DNA from: Sinohyriopsis cumingii
Lineage: Eukaryota > Mollusca > Bivalvia > Unionida > Unionidae
DNA length: 64,000 nucleotides
Assembly (NCBI GenBank): GCA_028554795.2
Contig: CM068831.1
Span: 32,910,644 to 32,974,643 of the forward strand
Direction: 5' to 3'
The position numbers and the translations under genes were made by a program. Within the stretch, counting starts at the first letter, position 1. Every line of letters begins with the position of its first letter. This document shows, in pieces, positions 39,975-53,364 of the stretch. The notes below the pieces were generated by a model. It saw only the letters and a list, made by a program, of their open reading frames with translations. It did not search any database and was not told the origin of the DNA.

Positions 39975-40222
39975 ACAGCCACAACAGTCTCTCTTGGTTA
40001 GTTTCTTTGGTAGAATGTAATAGCACTCATAGTATCAAATGTTGATGCAATATTGTGATAAATAATGTATTGGCATTTGTAACCGTGGCGAAAGTATATA
40101 TTGGTTTTAGCTTGTAAAAATTGTTGACAAATATAAGAAGCTGATCATATGAAGAGACATTCGTCAGAGACATATAAATGTTGGCAGTATATTGAGCGTT
40201 ATAGTCTTCTTGATATTCGTAG

Positions 40223-40317
40223 GATATCCATCAGATATCGGTCCCATCTGTTACAACTGTGCTCAGGGGCAGCGTCCCGACGAGTGTAATCAAATTAAAG
40301 CGTGCGGCATAGATCAA
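40223..40317 (+). CDS. Ly6-like module 2, exon a
   Basis: Acceptor ATATTCGTAG and donor GTAAGC bound 95 nt entering in phase 1 and leaving in phase 0. It encodes YPSDIGPICYNCAQGQRPDE and then C-x5-C plus four residues. The four cysteines have the same spacing as module 1 exon a (C-x2-C-x8-C-x5-C) and the intron falls at the same place. This is strong internal evidence that both are real and arose by module duplication. The glycine at the junction is completed by the last base of 31461-31644. Confidence 0.87.
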
Positions 40318-40433
40318 GTAAGCAACCTTTGTTTCTTTTCCGTTACATACTGATTAAATTACATCATTCAAATCAAAGTAGTGAATAATACAATTGTTAC
40401 CTTATATATATATATGGAAAGAGAGATAGAAAG

Positions 40434-40675
40434 ATACATACATGCATACATACATACATACATACATACATACATACAATTTCGTCCAATAACAACGGAT
40501 TTGTGGACACAAAATGTAATTAAAATGTGCGGTACACATGAAGTAAACAACAGTCGTTGTTTCTGTAATGTATTGGTTAAATTCCACATTTGATATTAAA
40601 GTAGCAAATAATAAAATTTGATCAATGACAAGCATGTTTCATTAAGGATACAATACTATTAATAACTGGAAGATG

Positions 40676-40722
<47 letters not shown>
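40434..40722. repeat. (TACA)n and (TA)n microsatellites
   Basis: TACA units at 40434-40478 and a pure TA run at 40679-40722, with a short unique spacer between. Confidence 0.95.
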
Positions 40723-40724
<2 letters not shown>

Positions 40725-41172
40725 CTTCGCCTAATAAGAACAGGTGATGTAGACACAAAGTGTATTTACGTGTCATATTCTATACTTCTGTACACGCCGA
40801 AAAACTGTACGAGTAAAATAGTGTATTCATTTCATTTTTCATAATAAGCACCTTGCTGCATATAGCAACAGAAAATAACGAAATTGTCGTAGTTCAAAAA
40901 AACAGAATCAGTAAGGACTGTAATAATTTGCGCTTCGACAAGACTAATTAACAAACCATGATTTCTTACTGCAAACGTGCAAAAGGAGATTAAATATTGG
41001 CGTCATCTATTTGCAAGTAACACAACGAATGTTCTAAATAAAATATTTACTTACAATGATGAACTATGCATGACAATATTCGACTATAATACAGTAGCTT
41101 CTTCCAGAACAGACTGCCATACTGTTATCACAGAGAAACATAAATAATTGATGCTATTCCCTTTTTGTCCAG

Positions 41173-41241
41173 GTATGCCATTTGTCATTCAATGCGGTAG
41201 GATCTGATTTAGTTTTCACGAGCGAATGTACAGCCAGACAG
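41173..41241 (+). CDS. Ly6-like module 2, exon b
   Basis: A 69 nt phase 0-0 exon between CTTTTTGTCCAG and GTATCT. It encodes VCHLSFNAVGSDLVFTSEC plus four residues: cysteines 5 and 6 separated by 16 residues (17 in module 1). Entry, exit and cysteine placement mirror 22972-23043. Confidence 0.86.
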
Positions 41242-41430
41242 GTATCTTGGTTCTCGTTTTTATGCACAACGATGTAACATCAATCTGAACCTTTCATTTG
41301 TTTGTTTCTTCCTTTTGAATATTGATTTGATATCACATTTACCTAACATCATTTGGAAATCGGCTTATTTAGCATTACTAATTCTTCAACATAATACTGT
41401 GCATAAGTTTTACATTTCAATGGACTACTC

Positions 41431-41606
41431 CAGGGCGTAGAGAGCGATCACGGGCAAGGGGGTAAGAAACACCCGGGCTTCTCCTAGTTCTTGTCCAAAC
41501 GAGGTTTTCTTTTACAAAATTAAAAAGTGTTGTTCGGCCCTGGCCCCCTTACGGGCCTTGGCCTCAGGGACATATCCCGGATTGCCCCACCCTCTTGTCG
41601 GCTCTG
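41431..41606. mobile_element. Short hAT-type MITE, 176 bp, with 8 bp TSD
   Basis: A GC-rich island in AT-rich intron begins CAGGGCGTAGAG and ends GTCGGCTCTG. The reverse complement of the end starts CAGAGCCGAC, giving imperfect terminal inverted repeats. GACTACTC flanks both sides exactly (41423-41430 and 41607-41614). An 8 bp duplication with central TA and CAGGG-type ends is what hAT elements (Buster-type TSD) leave. It has no coding capacity, and orientation cannot be set. Confidence 0.6.
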
Positions 41607-41614
41607 GACTACTC

Positions 41615-43021
41615 ACTCGTTGTATTTGACTTTGTTAAATACTACTTTTGACTGCTGTTTTAAGCGGCCTTAATAAGCTGACCCCATGCTTTACCTATAA
41701 AGAAAAATAAAGTGAACATGTATTTTGGTTTTCATCTACTTTTCAGTATGGTTCCTTTATTTATTTTAAATCATAATCTATATTCCTTTAAGACTTTCAT
41801 TTTTGCATGTAACCACGAACATTGCTCGCATATTCTATCTCCTTCATTTTCGAAAGTGCCCCTATCAGAATTAGCTCTGCATTCGCTGTTTAATTTTTAA
41901 TTGATCGTTGCCCTTTCCATACTATTTTTCAACCATATCTGTATCTGTCCTCAGTATTCGTCTTTTGCAGCTTTTGAAGCTATCGTGTTTATCTATATAT
42001 CTATGGGAGCAAGCCATACAAAAATAACATATTCAGTAGTGTGTGTTCGATTTTCCTTATTATTTGTAGGATAGGGGTGTGTGTCTATGTGACACTATCT
42101 ATTCAAGGTACAATAAATGTGCACATCTTTATAATATTATAGCTTTTTGAAATCATGGACCATTTCGAAATATACAAATAAAGGAACACATACCCTATTG
42201 CTGCTAGGATCGCAACAATACTTATTAAATAATCTCTCTGTATACTTGCTACGTTTATCTAACTTTTCCGATGTGCAGCTTGTATATGCATGCTACTTTC
42301 GTTAAAGAATGTGTAATTTTTTATTTTATTACAACGAGGCATGCTTTTATTTATCAAGTCTATAGTTATATATCTGTAATATGAACATGTTAATCACACA
42401 ATAAGCTTTTATTCTACCTAAAAGAAAACCTTTCTTTCATACAAATAAGTTGCAAAGACCATTGCACTTGCTCTTGCTCTTTATCCTCTCTATTAACATT
42501 GTTTCAATTTTTAACTCTGCATGAAAGATGAGCTAAGACTTTTACAGTGATAATGCAAGGCGAGCAAAACTTATTTTACATGTTTCCATTTTGATCTTTA
42601 AGAAACTATTTGTAACCAAACCTATGTGTAAAAGTTGAACTTTTATACATTTTAAGATTTTTACATCTGAATTCTTTGCAAACCAAGGAAAAGACCTTTC
42701 CGTTCATTGTTTTTTTTTAAAGGTTTAAATATTTTATTCCTTTTCTCAGTTGCAGCTAGCTACTGATTATTGCTAATTAGTGTTTCGCAAATTCTTGTAC
42801 GATACTTTTTAACCATTATTGAAAGAGAAATGTACGCATGGGTTGTGTAATAGGATCGATGACGACCTCAACTTTATTTCTGCTCATGTTTATGAAAAAT
42901 GTAGGTAATTGACAAAGAAACTTGTATATAGTAACCTAAGAACGACCTTTATTTACAAACTTGTTTATATACATAATTCCTTTTTCAATCCAGTCTTTGT
43001 ATATAACACAAGATTTTTAAA
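41615..43021. other. Intronic sequence, nothing recognised
   Basis: AT-rich, with short frames only. Confidence 0.45.
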
Positions 43022-43202
43022 TCTATGTATGTGTGTGCTGGCGTGCGCGTGCGTGCGCGTACATTCGGGCGCATGTGTGCGTGCATGCGCCCGCGCGTGC
43101 ATATATGTATGTATGTATGTATATAAATATGTATGTATGTATGTATGTTGTATGTACGTGTGTGTATGGATGGCTGGATAGTTGGATGGCTGGATGGATG
43201 GA
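43022..43202. repeat. Compound TG/CG, TATG and GGAT repeat
   Basis: Alternating purine-pyrimidine sequence rich in TGCG and CGCG (43025-43105) passes into TATG units (43105-43155) and then GGAT units to about 43202. The translated frames here are repeat artefacts. Confidence 0.9.
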
Positions 43203-44147
43203 TACTTTGCTTAGGTTCAGACATAGACATATGTATACATCTATGTGTTGAGGATGGGTGATTTTAAAGCCATGAGAACAAAAGTGTAATAATATGAAAA
43301 TAAGATATGTAAAACAGAGATATCAATTATTTTCATCCATCTTGCCTTCTTGTATGTAAAGTGTTTGATTTCAGCAACAGTAATATATTTTTGCTGGAAT
43401 GCAGCTTATAATTTACTGCTCTGTTAAATGTTTACTTGCTATCGGAAGTCGTCGATCCTTAATATTGCTGCCATTCTGACATATTATTAATTAATATTTC
43501 CATATTCATGGTTCAATTTGCGATTCGGTTATAGTAGTGGAGAAAGGGCGTTTGCAAATTGTATCCATGACTAAACCTTTCTTTCACACACGATTGCAAC
43601 GTAGAGATTTTCTGTGGATACACGAACCAGAACCGCACGTGTGGCGCGCTAATTTTGTTGATCAGCAAATCGGGCGACAGTCCTCCTAGCGTGCGTTCAC
43701 GTGACACCGCTTTGCACAAGTACGACTATTTCTTTGAGTTTTAATATTGTTCTAAAGAGACATATACACTAAGACCGACAAAAAGAACCAATTGTATAAG
43801 CAAAATAACAGAATATGGTTTACAGTTTCAATATAAATTTCTATGGATCATCACAAGTGTTCGCCAGCGTTGTTAAGTTTATGTAGGAGGTTTTTTTTTC
43901 TGATGTATAAGATCTAAGCGCAGTCTAATCGGCTAAAGCGCTGTACAGGTTCCATTTGTTTAAAGCTCGACTCACGTTCGCGGAAGAATTGTGTATTTTT
44001 ATTACTTGAGAAGACGTTGAGTCGGTGCTATGTTGCACGTGAAATATTAACATTAACTCTGAAGATGAGTTACAAGTGTCGTATACTAACATTGACTCAT
44101 ACATTTTATTCAGAGTTTGTGTAATCGACATTTATTAGAACTCGTCA
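43203..44147. other. Intronic sequence, nothing recognised
   Basis: No module-type exon or element end seen. Short minus frames at 43513-43719 and 43925-44131 are featureless. Confidence 0.4.
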
Positions 44148-44480
44148 AGGACCGCTCGTGTGGCCTGTTGGTTAGAGCTTCCGCCTCGAATGCGAGATAT
44201 CGTGGGTTCGAACCCCGACCGAGTCATACCAAAAACTGAGACAAATGGTACTGATAGCTGCCTCACTTAGAGCTCAGCATGAAAAGGTTAGTGTTAGGAC
44301 TAGTCGGCTTGGTATCACGATAATGTTACTGGGTGGGACATCAGGCTACATGTCTGTGGCATGATGTCCTTGTGCTAGAGATCACTATAAACTACCACAC
44401 TGCATATATCGAAGCGTCATGACTGAAAAATGTTTAAAGCTAGGTTAAAAATCCAAATCACACGCACACACACAGAATGT
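44148..44480 (+). mobile_element. tRNA-derived SINE, most complete copy
   Basis: It begins with a tRNA-like head: A box region GTGGCCTGTTGGTTAGAGC, an anticodon-arm-like CGC CTCGAAT GCG (loop reading CGA, so serine-like), and a perfect B box GGTTCGAACCCC. A body shared with 33614-33900 and 58378-58640 follows (CGAGTCATACCAAA, TAGCTGCCTCA, AATGTTACTGGGT, GACTGAAAAATGTTTAAAGC). It ends in an AC-rich tail. An isolated tRNA gene is unlikely because the 3' acceptor half is replaced by the SINE body. It sits in an intron of the modular gene. Confidence 0.85.
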
Positions 44481-45406
44481 GTCTATTGTCTGCAAGAAAT
44501 TATGTGGAAAACCTAAAAAAAATTAAATGTTACCATAAATGAACCTTTGCTAGTGATGGTATACATTAACAGGCAATATAATTTTATAGTCACTAATATA
44601 ATATTTGATAAGCGGATCCACGTGCACTCTTTATTTATGCATCCTGATTCTATACAATGGTCTTAAAAGTAAATCATGGGTGGATATAAGACTGAAGATA
44701 CTAATTATATGATAAATGGGAACCAGGATAGGAAGGGGCGATGATACAATTTACTATATATGGCTATTGCTAGCCATGATTGTTTGATATGAAAATTTAA
44801 AGTTTAGTGAAAAGAAAGGTTTTAGATCTTATTCTATGTTTAACTGAGGAAAAAAAGCTAGAAGTAATGTTTTATTGATGTAATTTCAGTCCTTGTTCAT
44901 ACTTGATTTTGGAAACCACGTTACTGAAATTATCTCCTGATTCTTTAGGAGCGAATTGAAAACACATGTTTAGAAGAAAAAAATTGTTTTAAAGAAAGAC
45001 GCGGCTTACCATGGTTTTCTCATTTATATCAAGAATGGGTGGCACTGAGAAAAATAATGCTTTTGAACATGAGCATTCATTAATGTTTAGTTATTTAATG
45101 TTTAATATCACGGTGTTGCCATAGGTTTACTATATAAACTAAATTATTATCGTGAGTTCTGAAGGATACACGCCCAGGGAGTAGATTCGAGACAGAGTCC
45201 TGATATTGAAATAATTATCAACAGATTCAAAAGCAAAATTGGTTTTTCGGTCATTACAGATTGAACCAATCGAACACCAACTTAGAGAAAATGTGTGTCT
45301 AGGTACTTTTCGAGCAGCCATATTTTAGCCATTTCATCCATAAGAAAATTATCAAGGAGAAAACGTACAATTGTAAAAATTAAACTTGTACCTTTTACTG
45401 CTGTAG
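44481..45406. other. Intronic sequence, nothing recognised
   Basis: AT-rich. Frames at 45139-45504 are shadows around the following exon. Confidence 0.45.
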
Positions 45407-45626
45407 GCGTGTCATGGAACCTTAGACATAGGACCCATTTTTGGTCGACGACGAAAAAGCATCGAGATGATAAGCAGACGCAAGAGGGCGCCACGATGTC
45501 ATAAATGCTGTTCTAATAACCTTTGCAACTTAGACAACTGTACTTCACTGACCCACATAAATGCAGTTTCGAATCCGCCTATGACAACCGATTCAGTAAC
45601 AATTGCACCGGTAGTTTCGCATTCAG
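45407..45626 (+). CDS. Ly6-like module 2, exon c plus Ser/Thr linker
   Basis: Acceptor TTTTACTGCTGTAG and donor GTACTT bound 220 nt entering in phase 0 and leaving in phase 1. It begins ACHGTLDIGP (Cys7), has a strongly basic loop with GRRRKS and SRRKRA, then the closing signature CHKCCSNNLCNLDNC, with spacing identical to module 1. After the last cysteine comes a Ser/Thr/Pro-rich linker (NPPMTTDSVTIAP) typical of an extended spacer. The RRKR at 45476-45487 fits a furin-type cleavage site. Confidence 0.88.
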
Positions 45627-48280
45627 GTACTTTCATGTCATCTCTTTCTCTGAACATTCAAACTGCTTACTTATCCAAACGATGATTTTTGTCGTAACAT
45701 CGGATCCTGATGTAGTTTCAATCTAATATAACACTGTTAATTCCTTTCATCATTTTTATTACGATCAACGTGGGTATTGCGCTGATTTCCATTATTCTTC
45801 TTCTTGAGAGGTTGTTTGCTAAATGACACATTACTTGAAGTACTTAGATACATATTCTCTTCTTAACGTACGCGTGCTTGTTTGTAATAATCATATAGTT
45901 TGTAGTAGATGCCACACATATCTTTAACTGCTACAGACATGCTAGCTGAAAACCGTATTTACTTGCTTGCTTTCTCCACTAGGCTGGAATACTTGGCTCC
46001 ATTGCAGTATAAGTGTTGGTGTATGCACACGTTGCACAATGCGTGTCAATAACATGTATCTTAAGGCAAATGGCTGACCTACGTACAGTGTTACAAAACT
46101 CATAGTTTTTCAACGACAAACCATACACAGATAAAGCACTCTCTCTGGATCACTATGTTACATATTGTTATGTTTTTTCCTCATAAATTGCATTATTTAA
46201 TTCTTTTTTTAAATATATTTTCCTTTCAATGAAGCATCTGGATTGCATGTGGGTCTGAGAGTGTGTTTATTTGTGTATGTGTATTGGGGTAGGGTTGGGG
46301 GGCATTTAGTATTGCCTTGGTTGTTTTGGACGAGTAGCTTGGTCATGTGGAAACGTTGACAAACCGTTTTGTACCTGAAAAAATCTTCTAGGTCACTTGT
46401 ATTTTCCCCACTGTGTCAAGTATTCACAAAATTGGCTGTGAGCGCTAGGACAATCGAGTTTAAGACAATACAATGTAAAAACAGTCAATAGTTTTTGTCG
46501 ATTAGTATAAGGATACTACACGTATTTACTAGGTACAATCGTTGGCTACAGAACGTAAACTTTTAGCCCCTAGGCAAAGCATGTCCAGTCCAAAGTCCTA
46601 CCTTGAGTCTAGAATGCTCTGGTAAATTTTGACACACAGCAGACTATGCTTACATGTTTAGTTAAGATATATAACGGTGTTAGTACAATTTATGGACAGC
46701 GCACTTCACGATGTCACGGTATTGACGTAAGATACATACTCTTTTTAACACAGATGACAGAACTAATCTCATGCACCAAATTTAACAATCATAAGTACGC
46801 TTCATGTCGACGTTGTGTGTTGTTTAATTATGTACAAACATATTCGGAGTAGGACTCATTGAAAGCAAGTTCAAAAACATGTCGGCATAATTTATTAAAG
46901 AAAAGTCGACCCATATGCACAATTTAAGTCTTTGTATTTATTTTTACCTGCGTTCTGTGTGCTTTCTGTATAACTCCTCGAAGATCTTTAGAAGCTGAGT
47001 ATGTTTAGGCTAACATGCTTAAGGTCCAACATATTAAGGAAAGCAGCAGTGGCAGGCACCTTTGTAATTCCGAATCCTTGTAACATTTAAATGGAATATT
47101 CGTAAGGTCAGGTCCACTCAAAAAATAGGTATAGCAGGGCATGCATATCGCCTGTGCAGTTTGAAGGAATTGTCTCTTGCACATCCGACATGCACATAGT
47201 CATACCAATTGCACAAGTAGACTAGGTATTCAACTGATTCTAATTAAAGGTTAAAAGGAAATGTCCATCTTGTCGTCCTAATGATACAAATTTAGTTTAC
47301 TAAGAGGGTGATAAACTAAGATATTCCTACGCTGTATAATTATGTCCGCTGTAAATTGCATTATTCAAGATCTCCGTCTGAAAACAATCGTTTGCAAATT
47401 GCGCTCAACAATTTCCCCCTTTATTTTACAACACTCAGAATTAATGTCAGTAAAATTTCTTGGCCGAAATGTTCAATAAATATTATTGACGAATGCATCT
47501 TTCTTACATACCCCTATTTGCCGTTATTGCTTAAAATTGTGTTTGAATGCATGGGAAAAATCAGAGAATCACTGTACTCGCAAAAAAGATAAAGCTTCAT
47601 CAAATGAGTAGAATATTAAATAACATATTACGAAGGGAAGACGGCCTGATTATCTTGGATTTCAATGTGGGGGAGTGTTTGCTTATCTAATATTGTGTTA
47701 ACCTCTTATAATGTGAAATACTTTAAATTAAAAACTAGCTATCTTGTTGTAGCTGGTATTCACAACTATTCGAGACGGTATAAGAATCTTAATATATATA
47801 TCTCCTTTTAGCGGGATGGATGCTGTTAACTAATAATGACGTGATAAAAGACTTCAAGTCCTCATATTTGATGGTTAAATTTGATAACTCTTCAAGCTGG
47901 TAATACAGACCTTCCAACACATAACTTAACTTATATCAATCAACCCACAAGTATTTTCCTACCGTAAACAGAGCTTAAGAAATTTCAGGTTAGTTCCAAT
48001 TTTGTATCATACCTCTGGTTGGCGACAAATATGAGTTTCAAATGTATCAACACAAAACTTCAAATTACCCTCGCTTTTTGTGAAATGTGCCCAACAAAGC
48101 AACCTCCTTTGCATCTGGATGTTAGTCGACGTTCTCTTGTGGATGAAGTATCGTATTTGTTTTATGAATAGCTGTAGTCGCATAAATTAGATTTACTAAA
48201 CAAATATCATCTTAATTAGTATTTCAACGTCTTATATCAATGCAAATTTCAAGACTGATCCAGTAATCTCTTCCTTTCAG
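45627..48280. other. Intron with two possible decayed module exons
   Basis: Between module 2 and the TSP1 exon, segments at 45983-46074 (TSP1-like, ends in a stop) and 46643-46726 (Ly6 exon b-like) have module-type splice sites. Both are reported as findings. Neither can be joined into a complete module, and the remaining sequence shows nothing recognisable. Confidence 0.35.
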
Positions 48281-48448
48281 TTGATGGCCAGTGGTCAGCA
48301 TGGACGGCTTGGGGTATTTGCAGTCAAACGTGCGGAACCAGTGGAATAACTGCCAGGCAACGTACTTGTAATAATCCCGCACCTTCTGCTGGAGGAAAGG
48401 GCTGTGTTGGCGGACATGTTGAAACGCAGCCCTGTTCGGGATCCAAAG
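48281..48448 (+). CDS. Thrombospondin type 1 repeat exon
   Basis: Acceptor TCTTCCTTTCAG and donor GTAGGA bound a 168 nt phase 1-1 exon encoding exactly one TSP1 domain. Signature features are WSAWTAWGICSQTCG, the arginine strand ARQRTCNNPAPSAGGKGC, and ETQPC near the end. WxxW motifs are sites for C-mannosylation and CSQTCG for O-fucosylation in this family. Such repeats bind glycosaminoglycans and matrix or receptor proteins. Only five of the usual six cysteines are present; the last is missing at the exon end. Confidence 0.93.
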
Positions 48449-48589
48449 GTAGGAAGACTATGAAAAGTACTCTCAGAACCTGGATAATGTTTCATGTCAT
48501 CAAATAAATCTAATGATGTGTACCAATATTGCTAAGTATTAGAGTCACAATGTCTCGGATTTTGTTTTTTTTAATAATTTTTTTTACCA

Positions 48590-48715
48590 TTATTCCAATC
48601 TAACCTAAGCTTGGAAAGAAGTAAATTATTTATTTTTAAAAGAAATTGTCACAAACCTTTACCTTTATTCCAATCTAACTAACGCTTGGATAGAAATAAA
48701 TTATTTATTTTTAAT
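48590..48715 (+). repeat. Two-copy tandem repeat, period 75 bp
   Basis: TTATTCCAATCTAAC...GCTTGGA...TAAATTATTTATTTTTAA occurs at 48590 and again at 48665 with a few changes. Confidence 0.85.
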
Positions 48716-50490
<1,775 letters not shown>

Positions 50491-50514
50491 GCTATCACAC
50501 AGGTTAGATAATTT

Positions 50515-51200
50515 TTTAATTCGTAAACTAAGGAAATTCGAACCCAGATCCGCTGGTAAACGGCACCCATAGTCTTGGCTGCACACACAACCCCATATTC
50601 CTTCACCACTAAGCACACATCACCAAAAAATTATGTTAGTCAGTCTGTGTTATATGCGCTCGTGTGTAGCAGACACACTTGCATGAAGACCTAGTAATTA
50701 ATTCTCGTGTATTTACACAATCGTTCCTGATTCCTATGAAAGAAATCGGTGTATATAGAATTAATTATAGAGACTTATAAATAAATATACACCAAGCAGA
50801 AGTAATATTATTTGTATTAAAATATTAATTCTGCCCACTATTATGAAGCATTCTTCTATAGGAATCCAAGGATATCACTTTCCGTTCTGTCTTGTGTATA
50901 TCTTAAAAATTCGAACCCAGGTCCCCTGGTAAGCGGCACTCATCGCCTTGCCTGCACATACCAGCCTATATTTCATCACGACTAAGAACATTTCACCAAA
51001 AAATGATGCTACTTAATCGGTGTTATATCCACTTGTGTGTATATTCATTATCATCTATATTTAATCATATATACCTTGATTTCTTTCAGAGGAATCCGGA
51101 ATTGTTGTGTAGATAGATGAGTATTAATTACTAGGTCGTCATGCGAGTGTGTAATCAACACACCAATGCATATAACACCGATTAAGTAGCATCATTTTTT
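50515..51200. repeat. Cluster of copies of a dispersed repeat in both orientations
   Basis: A minus-oriented copy at 50519-50760 and a partial one at 50920-51055 share TTCGAACCCAG, CCTGGTAAGCGGCAC-like and CACCAAAAAAT blocks. A plus-oriented part at 51070-51200 matches the reverse complement of 50640-50750 (GATTTCTTTCA, AATTAATTACTAGGTC). Arms 50998-51028 and 51170-51200 are perfectly complementary over 31 bp. The TTCGAACCC block on the minus strand resembles a B box, so a tRNA-related SINE is possible. Confidence 0.6.
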
Positions 51201-51938
51201 ATATTGACCGTTATAACACGTATTACAAAACGAACGATTATGAATTTTAAACTCATGCCATATCAACATCATAAGTTGAGATGAATTCAGTTGAAATCAT
51301 TCAAAGTTTATCCGGTCGGCTACGTAACCATCTTTGGTTTTTGTGTCTAAGATTTGTTATTACAAATTCTTGATCAATTCTGAGTGCGGTGATGATGGTG
51401 TGGACATTAACGACCCATTTTTGATCATATTTCAGTCGACGCTAAGATTGATAACAAAATTGTCGTTCAACCTCTTGAGGAATATCGGTTTCAAAGTGGT
51501 GTTACTAAACATTCGTGCGATAAGGTATATAAGTGTGTTAGTGGTCAAATAGAAATGTGGCATTAGAAGAACCCTGATGTGAAATATCAACCCGAGGCCA
51601 ACATAGAACCTTAGCGGAGGCAAGCACCCAAAGTTGACTGAACCAACGGCAAAGTAGCATTACCAGCTGTATCCACCCCGGTACCTTTCCCAAGTATAAA
51701 TTTACACCAACATTGTCTTGAGTGAGATAAACATATCTCGACTTTTCTTCAACAAGGATCTACTTGTTTGTGTAACAGTTACTGAGCGAAGACGATCGTA
51801 AGAAGCAAATGGAAGATGCGTAATAATTGTGTTTTAAAAGAAGAGGGTGCTAGACTCCACGAAGCACAGTCTCCGGAAATTGAAATAGTGACATAACCGA
51901 TATGACGATTCCTCTAAATACATCTTAGTTCATCATGC

Positions 51939-51941
<3 letters not shown>
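51201..51941. other. Intronic sequence, nothing recognised
   Basis: Short frames only. No module-type exon. Confidence 0.45.

Positions 51942-51986
<45 letters not shown>
51942..51986. repeat. (TC)n microsatellite
   Basis: About 45 bp of TC units. Confidence 0.97.
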
Positions 51987-51990
<4 letters not shown>

Positions 51991-53364
51991 GTTGATTCCT
52001 TCCTATTTTACAGGAGATCCGCATGCTTTTATGAAATGCCAGTTGATCCCGATAATCTCGTTCGATCTATTAACTAACCAGCAGTTAATGCATAACAAAT
52101 GAATCAACATTCAAGTCACTACGATATTTCTTGCTCATTTTTAAGAATTTTCTTTCACATTTTTGGGAATTATTCTTTTCGGAGTGGGAAATAATGTGTG
52201 ATTTCACAAATTCTACTTGATACGGTTAAAACACATTTAGCAATCATACTGATATTAATGGATACATGACCTATTTATGTTTACAAATCCTTTACTCCCT
52301 TTTCCAATATTTGGAGAAGAGACATTTTCACTCAGGTCAGAATCTTTTTTCTTACAAACACGCACGCACACACACACACACACACAGTCATTTAATAACT
52401 TGAATACTGGTGATTAGACAACGCAATACACTTTGACTCACATGAAAATATATTTTAGCCACTCTCATACATAAAACACCACAGTTTATCTACTGAACTC
52501 GTGTACTGAAAGCAGTACCTTTTATATGGAAATGTATATCCTTACAAACAGTCTCCTGCTCTCCGTACATATATAAACATTAATCGTTCTTTAATTTTGA
52601 ATTGTATTGCACGTAAAATTGACATATCAATGCATAAAAATATAGTCATAAGAACATTATTTGATATATATTCTTCAGGTTCAAGTCTGCAAATACAAAT
52701 TATAGAATATTCGAAGAAAAGGATAAATAATGTAAAAATTATTGATTTTTTTCTCACCTAACTATCGATACAAGATTCTGTACACTTTAATTATTTGATA
52801 CTCTACATATCGGAAAATGTTAACAAGAAAGATTTAAACTAATGACAATAAAAGCATAGTATTAATACAGTTTAGTTGAAAGTGAAATTCAAAAAGAATC
52901 TGATAATCTTAAAGTAAAAAAGCGTAATAGAAATTACATAAATGTGAAAAGTTTTAGAGGTGATGGTGTGGGGCTAGAATTTTGTATTAATTCAAGATAT
53001 TTGTTTCCTTTCACCTCATGTTATCTTATTTCATCAGCAATTATGATTTATAAATATAGCACCGTTTCTACATATCAGAGCAACAATTTTGTTTCAATAC
53101 ATTTAGGGGCATATAAAGAAGAGTAACTGCCAAATCCTTGGCCCTACTAAGAAAAAACTATATGGTCAGTCCCTACAGTAAATGGGACCATGCATGCTTG
53201 CAATGTAACTAATGTAAACTAGTATATAACCAACACATGCTACGTGTAGTTTTAGATTCATTTCTGTTCACAGTAGCAAGCAAATATGAAATATCAAGAG
53301 TTTGAAATGTGGGAGATTGACACATGTTGCAGTTCCGATTATTTTGTACAATTTCTACTTCCAG
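51987..53364. other. Intronic sequence with a short (CA)n run
   Basis: A CA run at 52355-52386. Otherwise AT-rich with short frames and no domain motif. Confidence 0.45.

Noticed and set aside
44148-44220. A possible functional tRNA-Ser(CGA) gene
   Set aside because: The anticodon arm and B box look tRNA-like, but the acceptor stem is not closed and the segment is the head of a SINE with further copies in the window.
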